A stretch of 32,998 bases of DNA from the NCBI GenBank assembly GCA_003142575.1, contig PLMS01000052.1:1-32998 (forward strand). The letters run 5' to 3'. Numbering within the stretch: the first letter of the stretch is position 1; the number at the start of each line of letters is the position of its first letter. Both the position numbers and the translations under genes were made by a program. Source of the DNA: Ignavibacteriota bacterium (lineage in GTDB: Bacteria; Bacteroidota; Ignavibacteria; UBA10030). The notes beneath the pieces were generated by a model, which saw only the letters and a list, made by a program, of their open reading frames with translations, did not search any database and was not told the origin of the DNA. Shown in pieces: positions 7,556 to 16,065 of this stretch.

Positions 7556-8320
7556 TTATTTCAGCAAAATCATTTTCCGCGTTATGCTTTCGTTGTCGAC
7601 CGTCAGTCTCGCAAAATACAAACCGGAAGCAATTGCCTGACGATTGGTACTCGCGCTGTTCCACACTGCACTGTATTCACCAGCTCCCTCGTATTGATCC
7701 GCCAGACGGACCACTTCGCGTCCCGCTGCGTCGTAAATGCTTAAACGAACTTGAGCGGCATTATTCAATCGATATGCTACGCGCGTTGTCGGATTAAAGG
7801 GGTTCGGATAATTTTGTTCCAAGACAAACGACCGGTTGCTGCCGTTTGCGTCTATAGTGATTGAGCGATCCGACCAACGAAGTCCTTCAACGGTAACGCC
7901 GAGACTGTCGGATTTCGGACTTACAACAAGCACGCTGGCAAGCGTTACGTAGCTTTCTTTTGCAGTTCCCGTGGATGCATAGGATAAACGTATGAGCGAA
8001 CCGGAGCCGCTGCCGAGCGATTCTTGCTTCATACTCACAATAAGGACGTTCACAGTCGAATCATTCGGTTTATAAGAAGCGATTATCCAAGAAGGCGCGA
8101 GTACGCGATCGTAGCGTTCAGGTTCTGACAAGACAATATCGGAAGACGAACGGAGACTAAATTGCAGACCGCCGACAACATCGGTATTTTGCAATTGAAC
8201 TTCAAGACTGTTCGATGATTGGCGAACGACTGAAAGTACATCACCCGCTACCATGGGAGCAGTGAAAAATAGTAGCGCTGTCATCCCCTTTGCAATTATT
8301 TTCTCTTTTAGATGTCTCAT
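7556..8320 (-). CDS. Secreted protein, cohesin-like region and T9SS type A sorting domain
   Basis: A 254-residue exported protein. Residues 1-26 form a signal peptide (KEKIIAKGMTALLFFTAPMVAGD). Residues ~27-150 are beta-rich, with LEVQLQNTDVVGGLQFSLR and a later LIRLSYAST segment, resembling the cohesin/carbohydrate-binding-module-2 fold in which a mean-value beta sandwich is read from short alternating strands; this is resemblance only. From about residue 165 comes the T9SS C-terminal sorting domain, starting FVLEQNYPNPFNPTTRVAYR and ending SGLYFARLTVDNESITRKMILLK, so the protein should cross the outer membrane by T9SS. Its upstream region, including its first ~19 codons, is duplicated at 11741-12039. 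Confidence 0.85.
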   Translation of the reverse strand: MRHLKEKIIAKGMTALLFFTAPMVAGDVLSVVRQSSNSLEVQLQNTDVVGGLQFSLRSSSDIVLSEPERYDRVLAPSWIIASYKPNDSTVNVLIVSMKQESLGSGSGSLIRLSYASTGTAKESYVTLASVLVVSPKSDSLGVTVEGLRWSDRSITIDANGSNRSFVLEQNYPNPFNPTTRVAYRLNNAAQVRLSIYDAAGREVVRLADQYEGAGEYSAVWNSASTNRQAIASGLYFARLTVDNESITRKMILLK

Positions 8321-8559
8321 ATATGACCGAATCGTTTATCGATCACCAATCTATGGTCAACAACCACAAAGGGAAAGATTTCGTTCCCACGCCGTCCTAA
8401 ATTCGCAGATCCAAGGGTTATGTAGATTGAGGGATCGAAGAAAAGTGGTGAAATAACAATGAGTTTCGAGTTGTTTGGCAGTCGACCTACGAGTTCAATT
8501 CAACTCGGCATCGGAGCTGTGCTAAAAGTTAAGATTTAGTCACATCGAGTTGAGACAAC
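8261..8559. repeat. 299-bp duplicated upstream block, copy 1
   Basis: Matches 11741-12039 at a constant offset of 3480 bp with no indels and roughly ten or so differences, most of them in the first 20 bp. It spans the first ~19 codons and the whole upstream region of the T9SS gene at 7556-8320, and so presumably carries its promoter. Identity stops abruptly near 8559; a comM fragment follows about 50 bp further. Confidence 0.92.
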
Positions 8560-8610
8560 GGAGTGCTTGTCCAATGGCTTGAGCAACCGCTTCTCGTTTG
8601 CTTTTCTTCT

Positions 8611-8804
8611 TCACGTATTATAAAAACTTCTATCGAGACTTCTGTACTGAATTGCTTCGCTCAGGTGTTCTGTTGTCCGGTAAATCTTTGTGCTTGAGCT
8701 TTCGCCAATGCGCTTTGAAGAGAGTTCCGTATACTTCACTGTCGGCACTTCCACATGGATGTCAATGCGATCAAGAAGCGGTTCGGAGATTTTACCGACA
8801 TATT
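8611..8804 (-). pseudogene. comM 3'-end fragment, copy 2
   Basis: Bases 8620-8674 match the end of comM (18840-18894). The match then jumps at a shared CTGT to comM ~19083-19103 (TCCGGTAAATCTTTGTG), and again to ~19146-19253. The frame at the extreme end reads RSLDRSFYNT-stop, not RSFYAV-stop as in the intact gene; copy 3 has the same ending. Two internal deletions (about 190 and 50 bp) and no ATPase domain make this a dead fragment. It lies directly downstream of the T9SS gene at 8879. Confidence 0.85.
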
Positions 8805-8876
8805 ATTATCGCCGCCAAGAACTTCTTAAGAACGGTTAGTAAATCAGATCTCACTTTTAGATAGAAAGATCTGCGG
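8805..8876. repeat. Junction repeat, copy 2
   Basis: Second copy of the ~70-bp junction sequence, between comM fragment 2 and the stop codon (8879) of the large T9SS gene. Compare 7475-7545. Confidence 0.75.
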
Positions 8877-8878
8877 TA

Positions 8879-11707
8879 TTATTTCATGAGAATCAACTTC
8901 TTCGTCGAGACGAAGGATCCGGCTTCCAAACGGTAGAAGTACACACCGCTCGAGAGACCAAGTGTTCCTGTATTGATACCGAACGGCACGGTGTAGCTGC
9001 CGGCGTCCTGGCGACCGTTGACAAGCGTAGCAACCTCAAGACCAAGCACATTGTAGACCTTGAGGGAAACCTGAACAGCCTTCTCAAGACTATATTGAAT
9101 CCTCGTGGATGGATTGAACGGATTGGGATAATTCTGTTCCAGTTTGAAACTTTTCGGCAGAGTATTCTCCGTTTTATCCTCACCGACCGAAGTAGGAACA
9201 GTTGGTTTACACTTTCCTGCGCTGTCGGCTTGAAATATTGCGACGATTTCCTGTGAGGTAAGAACACGGTTGAACAATTCAATCTCATCCAGAATTCCAT
9301 TAAATTCGAATTGATCCGTGTACGATTGCCTGCCTATCATTAATGGACTTGTATTATCAAGTGAGCCTGAGCGTACTGTTGGATCTCCGAACTGTGTAGC
9401 CACACCATCTTTATAAAACAGTATCCCGTTGATGAGGCTTCTCGAAACAGTTACGGCGACATGATGCCAGTTTCCGTCAGCAACAAAAACTGCTGGGCTA
9501 TAGTTTGTAAAATAATTCGGAGGCACTCCATCAGCTAATTGCACAGTGAGGTAACCGTAGTTGAGATAGAAGGAATATCCTTGATAATTGTATCCGTTCA
9601 GAGTTTGTTTATCAACAATGATCTTGATATTCGTATTGGCTGACGTCTTAACCCATGCGTCGATGGAGAAGTTACCGGTGCCGAAGTTGAGTTCAGAGTG
9701 ATCGGGCACTTCCACGTAGTCATTTATTCCATCGAATTGTAATCCTCCTAAAACTTTTGCCGGTACTGGTATAGGACCGTTGATGCGCGTGCCGATATTG
9801 TTGAATCCTGCAAGGTCAATCGATGTCGAGCCGGATGTTTCATCCAGCGGCCACCAGGCAACCATTCCCGAGGGTGGTTCAACACAACCAACTGCAGGTT
9901 CGCGTCTATTTCCGAAGTTGAGGCTGTCGATGTTCTGTCCCGCTACGAGTGTTACCGTGTAGGTACCCGGAGAAGATGGGAACGTTTGCTGCCAGCCGGT
10001 TTGGTTTACCTCTGCGACAGTGTATGTCCCGGCAGGCAAGTTGTTGAAACAATAATTGCCGAGTGAATCAGTCGTAACGGGCGGAATCGTTGCTATGTTC
10101 AAGCCGATTTGCCAGTTCGGAAGTCCTGGCTCACCCTTGTCTCTTATGCCGTTACCATTCAAGTCATTAAATTTCACACCGCAAATGGAACCAGTGTTTA
10201 AAACTTCAGGTGCGGTTGTACCACAAATATTAACATTATTGTGAATAGCATAAGTAGGAGCCATAGCAATACCATGCAGAACCGGATACATATAAATTCT
10301 TAAAGAAAAAGTTTGACCGTTAGCTACCGACACAGTTAAACCTGAAGCATTAAATGTAGACATAGTTAAGTTTAAGTAAACTAATGGAGTTGGATTCAAT
10401 AAAATTTTGGTTAGCCAACCATCAGTTGAGTAATAAGCTTTAAAATTCAAAATATTAAAGTTCATAATGTTAGGATCATCACCATAATTAAAGGAAACGT
10501 TAGTAACCGTAAAAGTATTTCCGGAAGTAGGACTAGCATTGAACTGAATATAACGCAGAAGATCTAGCGTAGGGTTAAGTGGAGGATCTGGAACCCAAGT
10601 TCCGCCAGTATTACCAACCCAAAGTTCTTGACCGTTGTTACTGTAGCCGAGAATTGACATTAAATTAGCAGGAAAACCGGTGCTTAAAAATGGTGAACCT
10701 ACCGAATAACTCTCAGGTAACCCAGTGATATTGCCTACAACAGAAGTTACCAAGTTTGAATTCAATAGATCCCATGTTATGCAAGCTTCTGCGGAATCAC
10801 GCTTGTTTCCGAAGTCGATGCCAGTAATACTCTGACCCGCTGCGAGCGTTACTGTGTAGTTGCCTGTAGATGGTGGGGTTGTTTGCTGCCAGCCGGTTTG
10901 GTTTACCTCTGAGACAGTGTATATCCCAGCCGGCAAGTTATTGAAACAGTAGTTACCGAGCGAATCAGTCGTAACGGGCGGAATTGTTGCAATGTTCAAG
11001 CCGATTTGCCAGTTCGGAAGTCCTGGCTCACCCGCATCTTTCACGCCGTTGCCGTTCAAGTCATTGAACTTCACACCGCAAATGGAACTAGTGTTTAAAA
11101 CTTCAGGTGCAGTTGTACCATTAATAACAACCGTATTATGAATAGCAAAAGTAGGAGTGGCAGCAATACCATTCTGAAGCGCATAAGGATAGATTCTTAA
11201 AGAAAAAGTTTGACCGCTTGGTACCAGCACACTTATGGACTTGGCAAATAGTGACATAGTAGTGTTTAAATATACCAATGCAGTCGAATTCAATACCGTA
11301 CTGTTAGCCCAATTATCAGTTGAATAATATGCTTGAAAATTCAAGATGTTGAAGTCAGTATTGAGAGGGAAATCACCATAATTAAAGGAAACGTTAGTAA
11401 CGGTAAAACTATTTCCAGAAGTTGGACTAGCATCGAACTGAATATAACGAGTAAGATCTAAAGGACCTGCTATCCAACCGGTATTACCAACCCAAAGTTG
11501 TTGACCGTTACTGTAGCCGAAAATTGACATTGTAGGTGTAGGTCCTACTCCTATAGACTCAAGATTACCTTGCACATTTCCTGTAGGTGTATTAGGATTT
11601 ATTGTACTTGTAAGCGGCCATGTTATGGAAGCTGCTTGTGCGAATATTTTATTTGTAGTATGGAATAAGCAGGAAAGAATGACAAACACTATATAAAGTT
11701 TTTTCAA
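8879..11707 (-). CDS. Large secreted protein: two SdrD-B-like modules, LamG-like domain, T9SS sorting domain
   Basis: A 942-residue exported protein. A signal peptide (KKLYIVFVILSCLFHTTNKIFAQ) needs the TTG start at 11707, which has GGAG 5 nt upstream. Two tandem ~299-residue units follow. Each has a beta-rich domain (ASITWPL.../ACITWDL..., ...SFNYGD..., ...TFSLRIY) and an SdrD-B/carboxypeptidase-regulatory-like module (SICGVKFNDLNGNG..., TDSLGNYCFNNLPAGIYTV, GWQQTTP...). Residues ~605-830 form a LamG/concanavalin-A-like domain (MVAWWPLDETSGS, FDGINDYVEVPDHSELNFG, FSIDAWVKT, WHHVAVTV). The C-terminus is a T9SS sorting domain (FKLEQNYPNPFNPSTRIQY ... STKKLILMK). Probably a surface adhesin or glycan-binding protein. 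The two units are also repeated in DNA at an ~897-bp period. Confidence 0.92.
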   Translation of the reverse strand: MKKLYIVFVILSCLFHTTNKIFAQAASITWPLTSTINPNTPTGNVQGNLESIGVGPTPTMSIFGYSNGQQLWVGNTGWIAGPLDLTRYIQFDASPTSGNSFTVTNVSFNYGDFPLNTDFNILNFQAYYSTDNWANSTVLNSTALVYLNTTMSLFAKSISVLVPSGQTFSLRIYPYALQNGIAATPTFAIHNTVVINGTTAPEVLNTSSICGVKFNDLNGNGVKDAGEPGLPNWQIGLNIATIPPVTTDSLGNYCFNNLPAGIYTVSEVNQTGWQQTTPPSTGNYTVTLAAGQSITGIDFGNKRDSAEACITWDLLNSNLVTSVVGNITGLPESYSVGSPFLSTGFPANLMSILGYSNNGQELWVGNTGGTWVPDPPLNPTLDLLRYIQFNASPTSGNTFTVTNVSFNYGDDPNIMNFNILNFKAYYSTDGWLTKILLNPTPLVYLNLTMSTFNASGLTVSVANGQTFSLRIYMYPVLHGIAMAPTYAIHNNVNICGTTAPEVLNTGSICGVKFNDLNGNGIRDKGEPGLPNWQIGLNIATIPPVTTDSLGNYCFNNLPAGTYTVAEVNQTGWQQTFPSSPGTYTVTLVAGQNIDSLNFGNRREPAVGCVEPPSGMVAWWPLDETSGSTSIDLAGFNNIGTRINGPIPVPAKVLGGLQFDGINDYVEVPDHSELNFGTGNFSIDAWVKTSANTNIKIIVDKQTLNGYNYQGYSFYLNYGYLTVQLADGVPPNYFTNYSPAVFVADGNWHHVAVTVSRSLINGILFYKDGVATQFGDPTVRSGSLDNTSPLMIGRQSYTDQFEFNGILDEIELFNRVLTSQEIVAIFQADSAGKCKPTVPTSVGEDKTENTLPKSFKLEQNYPNPFNPSTRIQYSLEKAVQVSLKVYNVLGLEVATLVNGRQDAGSYTVPFGINTGTLGLSSGVYFYRLEAGSFVSTKKLILMK

Positions 11708-11731
11708 ATTAGCTCCAGTTGAAAACTATTT

Positions 11732-11800
11732 TTAGAAAGCAATGAAAAATAATTGAGCTGTCATCCCCTTTGCAATTATCTTCTCTTTTAGATGTCTCAT
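11732..11800 (-). pseudogene. 22-codon relic of the start of the small T9SS gene
   Basis: Directly upstream of the large T9SS gene, the minus strand encodes MRHLKEKIIAKGMTAQLFFI plus two residues and a TAA stop. The first 15 residues equal the start of the gene at 7556-8320 (MRHLKEKIIAKGMTALLFFT). It is therefore the broken start of a paralogue left when the present cargo gene took its place, or a short leader ORF now upstream of the large gene. Confidence 0.7.
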
Positions 11801-12039
11801 ATATGACCGAATCGTTTATCGATCACCAATCTATGGTCAACAACCATAAAGGGAAAGATTTCGTTCCCACACCGTCCTAAATTCGCAGATCCAAGGGTTA
11901 TGTAGATTGAAGGATCGAAGAATAGTAGTGAAATAACAATGAGTTTCGAGTTGTTTGGCAGTCGACCTATGAGTTCAATTCAACTCGGCATCGGAGCTGT
12001 GCTAAAAGTTAAGATTTAGTCGCATCGAGTTGAGACAAA
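11741..12039. repeat. 299-bp duplicated upstream block, copy 2
   Basis: Second copy of 8261-8559 at an offset of exactly 3480 bp. It sits upstream of the large T9SS gene (start 11707), and so may supply a shared promoter. Its right end, near 12039, diverges at the same point as copy 1 and is again followed after about 50 bp by a comM fragment. Confidence 0.92.
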
Positions 12040-12092
12040 CGCTGTGTGTTCATCGAGAGAAAAGATTCTATTGAACAGTTGCAAATATTCTT

Positions 12093-12189
12093 CATGTATT
12101 ATAGAAACTTCTATCGAGACTTCTGTACTGAATTGCTTCGCTCAGGTGTTCTGTTCTTATATCGCAGCTGCCGCTCAAATCGGCAATTG
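12093..12189 (-). pseudogene. comM 3'-end fragment, copy 3
   Basis: Bases 12101-12189 match comM 18841-18929 with few differences; the frame ends RSFYNT-stop, as in copy 2. The match ends at CGGCAATTG and continues into an unrelated helix-turn-helix gene remnant on the plus strand. Same orientation as comM. Confidence 0.85.
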
Positions 12190-12288
12190 GAAGTTGACCC
12201 AGCGACACTCGGACGATGGGAACGAGATGAAATTCAATCAGAGGGAAAATTCAAGCGAAGACTTGATGCTTTTTTCCAAAAGCTTTAG
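12179..12288 (+). pseudogene. C-terminal remnant of a helix-turn-helix (XRE-like) regulator
   Basis: The plus-strand frame ending at the TAG at 12286-12288 reads LEVDPATLGRWERDEIQSEG then FKRRLDAFFQKL. That is the recognition-helix and tail pattern (VDPATLGRWERG...) of XRE-type DNA-binding proteins of the kind often found near mobile elements. The N-terminal half is missing and the frame is fused to antisense comM sequence, so it is a fragment. Its stop is followed at once by GTTAGGC. Confidence 0.55.
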
Positions 12289-12387
12289 TTAGGCACAATA
12301 ACATCTATAAAATGGGTGCTATCCTTATTCGGTACTTCACGTGGATAGAGTGCAGATTAACCAAAGTGATTACGGCACATCAATAAT

Positions 12388-12420
12388 AAAGGCGGTCCCC
12401 TTTCTTGAACCGCCTTTTGT
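12388..12420. terminator. Bidirectional rho-independent terminator of the S53/beta-helix gene
   Basis: Perfect 9-bp stem AAAGGCGGT / ACCGCCTTT around a 12-nt loop, with T-rich sequence after the stem on both strands. It lies about 40 bp beyond the stop of the gene at 12460-15870. Confidence 0.85.
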
Positions 12421-12459
12421 TTTACACTTTCCTTGTTGCTGTTAAAATGAGGCTTGTCG

Positions 12460-15400
12460 CTACTTCATCAACAACATCTTCTTCACTTGCACAATAGGCG
12501 TTCCACCATTCTGGGGTTTTACGACAAACCTTGTAAAGTAAACGCCACTCGCAAGCTTCGAGCCGTCAAAGTTTGCTGTGTAGTATCCTGCTTCCTTCAT
12601 CCCATCCACCAACGTTGCCACTTCACGTCCAAGCACATCATAGACTTTCAGGCTCACGTTACTGACCGCTGAAAGTTGATATCTGATCGTCGTTGTTGGA
12701 TTAAACGGATTCGGATAGTTCTCCATCAGGCCATTCTTCACCGTATCGATCGATACAGACTCATCTGAATTCTGTTTCACGTCAAAGTTGGGAGTTCCCC
12801 CCGTTTTTGGATCAACGTACGTCTGAAGTGCATTCTGTGCAAGTGAGAGTTCTATCGGAGTAGATAATTCCTTCTTGCTCAATACATCACTGAGAATTGA
12901 AGATGCCGCTTTCGGATCATTCTCATTATATAGAGCGATATAAAAGTTGTTGAGCTTCGCTTTTACGCTAAGAGGTGTATTCGATTTCACATTAATTATT
13001 TGATCGTTCACTTCTTTAGCAGATGTAGGATCGCCTTGTATAAGGTAGAGATGTGAAAGAATCAACTCATGATCTTCTGCGGCTTGTTTTGGCAGTGTTT
13101 TAAAGAATGGTATTATGTCTGATACTGTTTCTTCGTTTACACAACTATACAAATATGTGTAAGCTGCTTGAACTGCTGGATGTTCATTCAAATAAGACAT
13201 GAAGAATTTGGTTGCTTCTTTATATCTACCTTCACTTCGTAAAACAATCCCTGTTATGAGCGAATCCGGACTGTTGGACTGGTTGACTTCAGCGGATATG
13301 TTAGAATCCTCTGCTGACTTAATGCTTGCTATGGATTGCATCTCTTTGTGTAGAGAAAATCCTGCCCAGGGATCATAAGAAAGGTAATAACCATAGTCTA
13401 TCGAACATCCCGAACCTATATAAAATTTGGATCCAACTGGTGGTACACTTCCCCACCAGTTGCAATGTGCTAGTACAGTGCTAGAGTTTGTTGTATAGAC
13501 ATTATAGTTGTTACTGTATACGCTGTTATAGCCATAACGCGTATCAGCAATAACTCCAAAAACAACATTGCTATACTGGCCTACCCATAAACCCATATTA
13601 CAATTTGTTATTCTATTGTTGCGAGATGAGAGAGCAGGTATTGAATAAATTGAAGCATTGTTATAAGCTTCTATCCCGCGATCATACCAGGATATATCAT
13701 TTCGAGCAGTATTGCCACTACTTGCATTATACATAATCCCGATATTGCCCTGAATATGGTTTGTTTTGTATATGACATTGTCATAGCAGTTGTTGTTAGA
13801 TCCCCCGTTAATGTTGATACCGGACGCTGAATTTGTATTTGCTATGGTATTGCCTTGAGCCAGAAAGTTTGAAGAGGAGTAAACATTGATTCCAATATTT
13901 GAATTATCTGTGATATGACAATTACTGATCGTAATATTCGATGCACTGGTAATATCAATTTGTGTGCCATTTTGGATGTTCGCATAATTGATTGTCGAAC
14001 CATTCGCTCCACTACCGCTTAATACAATTGATCCCCAATTGCCCGAAGACCCACTGCGTGTAAATGTGATTGGTTGAGATGAGGTGCCTTGAGCATTTAA
14101 CACTCCGTTAACATTGAGTGAAGCACCGCTGGCAAACGAGATATTTGTTCCCGGCAAGATTCGAAGCGTTGTGCCACTATTAACCGTGAAACTTTGGTTC
14201 ATGATGACGTTTCCACTCCAGGCGATGGTTGTGGAAAGATCATTGATTAGTGCTTGTCCCTTGGGGGTTCCCCAACCGGTACAGAGATCGTAGCCAGCTA
14301 CAGCATAAAATTTATTGGGACTACCGGACCAAGTGTTATTGCCGGTTGTGATATCATGAAAATCAGAAGCGTAAGCAGATTCCTCGCCAATTCCATAGAT
14401 GGCCTTGTTGATAAAGCCTATGGGATTTTGACCATTAGCCGCGAGTTGCTGATTTACCAACGCTGTAAAGCCAGCCCACAGAGGTGCTGCACAACTGGTG
14501 CCGCTGACTACTATTGAATCTCCATTATTGTAGGTAACCCAAATATTATTAGCAGTTAATGCCACATCGGGAATGTTTCGCATTGTCGTCGATCCATTGT
14601 TAGTAGACATGTTAACGCCCTTTTGCCAACTGGGAATCGAATATCTGGTACTGATCCCCCCGCCGCTGCCAAAGCTGCCCGAATTCCAGACAGTTTCCGA
14701 TATGTACGAACCGCCGGGACCGGTGGTCGACAAAGTTGTCCCGCCGACCTGAGTGATATTTGTATCTTCGCATGGAAAGTAAATCGCATTGGTAGAAGGG
14801 TCATAAGCATTATAATCGCCCGATGCGGTGAAAAACGATTGACCTTGAACTGACAATTGCTGAAATATTCCCTCTGCCCTAGGATCGGGACTGCCAAAAC
14901 TATAAGAGCAACTGAGTTGTTTGGCCAGATTGTCATTTGCCATGCGGTTAAGTAAATCTACCCACAGGCCAGTTGAAAGGGGTGCTTCGTAGACGTAGAT
15001 TCTCGAAAGCCCCGGTGCCATTGAAATCGCCATCTCAATATTTAGGCAGACTTCAACGTTGTTGCCACCGGGCGTGCTGACTCCTGAGTCAACCGGCACA
15101 ATTGTCAACGGCACGTTCGGCAGCCCGGTTTGGTTTTCGTATTTTGTGATGTCACTTGCATAATAGCCATCAAACTCCAATAGCCCAACTGATTGTCCGC
15201 TTCCAGTCAGCGAAGTCCCTGGAACATAAGCCGCCCGAAAATCGCCACCACGATAGCTACCACCAGGACCTGAACCGGATTGTGGTTGCGCATTTGGAGA
15301 CATTCGTTTTGAGCTTGGATGTGGCAACGAGTAGTTGTCCATACCGCTAATATGCAAGATTGGTACTGCTAAATCCAGCGAAGGTTCTGCATCCGGTGCA

Positions 15401-15870
15401 TAGAAGGTACGGGCTTCCTTCGGATGCTGGTAAACGCGCATGTTTACGTGAAAGATTTTTTCGATATTAGACACTGTTCCATTTATATCTAAGATCACAC
15501 GATTGGGATGTGTAGTTGTAACAGTAAGACCATTCCTTTTCACGAACGCAATTAATGCTTGATAATCACCATCTGTTGGACAAAATTGAGCAGTGAACTG
15601 TTCCGGGGTTAACCAGCGATGATAATTTGTACTGGCTGGATCGTAAAGTTGTTGAAGCAGACTGTTGAGTGCCGCTTGGTTCTGCAGCGGTAGTCCAACG
15701 GCAAGAGCTAGGTGAATCGTACTATCCAAACGACCTATCGGTTGCAGTCCCAGTTTTGTCATTACTGCAGGCACGTGACCTTGCAGTATTTGTTGGCTTT
15801 CACTATTAGAAGCAAACAAAAAGGCAAGTGCTGTAATAGAAAGCCAAAATTTTAACTTTATCTTTTTCAT
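12460..15870 (-). CDS. S53 (sedolisin) peptidase fused to beta-helix, TPR-like and T9SS sorting domains
   Basis: A 1136-residue secreted protein. The ATG at 15870 is chosen over an ATG 20 codons upstream because it begins a clean signal peptide (MKKIKLKFWLSITALAFLF) and follows GAGAGGAAAG. Residues ~35-170 are a pro-kumamolisin activation domain (YDPASTNYHRWLTPEQFTAQ). Residues ~200-545 are an S53 serine-carboxyl peptidase: catalytic Ser in SGTS (S459), oxyanion Asp in SGDYNAYD (D352), calcium-site DITTG and the typical YDLCTGWGTP. The catalytic E-x3-D pair reads EVCLN (E273, N277), so the Asp is Asn. Residues ~550-840 are a right-handed parallel beta-helix. A helical, TPR-like part follows, then a sorting domain (MENYPNPFNPTTTIRY ... 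VKKMLLMK). Confidence 0.92.
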   Translation of the reverse strand: MKKIKLKFWLSITALAFLFASNSESQQILQGHVPAVMTKLGLQPIGRLDSTIHLALAVGLPLQNQAALNSLLQQLYDPASTNYHRWLTPEQFTAQFCPTDGDYQALIAFVKRNGLTVTTTHPNRVILDINGTVSNIEKIFHVNMRVYQHPKEARTFYAPDAEPSLDLAVPILHISGMDNYSLPHPSSKRMSPNAQPQSGSGPGGSYRGGDFRAAYVPGTSLTGSGQSVGLLEFDGYYASDITKYENQTGLPNVPLTIVPVDSGVSTPGGNNVEVCLNIEMAISMAPGLSRIYVYEAPLSTGLWVDLLNRMANDNLAKQLSCSYSFGSPDPRAEGIFQQLSVQGQSFFTASGDYNAYDPSTNAIYFPCEDTNITQVGGTTLSTTGPGGSYISETVWNSGSFGSGGGISTRYSIPSWQKGVNMSTNNGSTTMRNIPDVALTANNIWVTYNNGDSIVVSGTSCAAPLWAGFTALVNQQLAANGQNPIGFINKAIYGIGEESAYASDFHDITTGNNTWSGSPNKFYAVAGYDLCTGWGTPKGQALINDLSTTIAWSGNVIMNQSFTVNSGTTLRILPGTNISFASGASLNVNGVLNAQGTSSQPITFTRSGSSGNWGSIVLSGSGANGSTINYANIQNGTQIDITSASNITISNCHITDNSNIGINVYSSSNFLAQGNTIANTNSASGININGGSNNNCYDNVIYKTNHIQGNIGIMYNASSGNTARNDISWYDRGIEAYNNASIYSIPALSSRNNRITNCNMGLWVGQYSNVVFGVIADTRYGYNSVYSNNYNVYTTNSSTVLAHCNWWGSVPPVGSKFYIGSGCSIDYGYYLSYDPWAGFSLHKEMQSIASIKSAEDSNISAEVNQSNSPDSLITGIVLRSEGRYKEATKFFMSYLNEHPAVQAAYTYLYSCVNEETVSDIIPFFKTLPKQAAEDHELILSHLYLIQGDPTSAKEVNDQIINVKSNTPLSVKAKLNNFYIALYNENDPKAASSILSDVLSKKELSTPIELSLAQNALQTYVDPKTGGTPNFDVKQNSDESVSIDTVKNGLMENYPNPFNPTTTIRYQLSAVSNVSLKVYDVLGREVATLVDGMKEAGYYTANFDGSKLASGVYFTRFVVKPQNGGTPIVQVKKMLLMK

Positions 15871-15998
15871 TTTTTCTTTCCTCTCAAGATTTTGAATTTT
15901 AATAATTAATTGTTTTATTACTTCTGGCAATTAAAAAGGCACACGTATCCTCTCATGAGGATTTACAGCGTTGAACCGATTTACTTGCCGTTTTCTTC

Positions 15999-16026
15999 TA
16001 TGGGCGGCGCTGCTACGCCGCCCATA
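15999..16026. repeat. Perfect 11-bp-stem hairpin between two T9SS genes
   Basis: TATGGGCGGCG, 6-nt loop, CGCCGCCCATA. It lies 39 bp beyond the stop of the Asp-box gene (16066) and so probably ends or protects its transcript, but no T-run follows on either strand. A REP-like palindrome is the alternative. Confidence 0.55.
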
Positions 16027-16065
16027 GTTATATGAACCTGAGCATGTGGTTTCCCATTCTCTTTT

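Noticed and set aside
8261..8559. Conserved RNA or riboswitch in the duplicated upstream block
   Set aside because: No stable long hairpins or terminator-like switch were apparent by eye; the identity is explained by recent duplication.
12044..12292. Plus-strand ORFs of 80-82 codons over comM fragment 3
   Set aside because: The first two thirds are antisense to the comM fragment; only the last ~35 codons resemble a protein (HTH remnant), so it is listed as a remnant and not as a gene.
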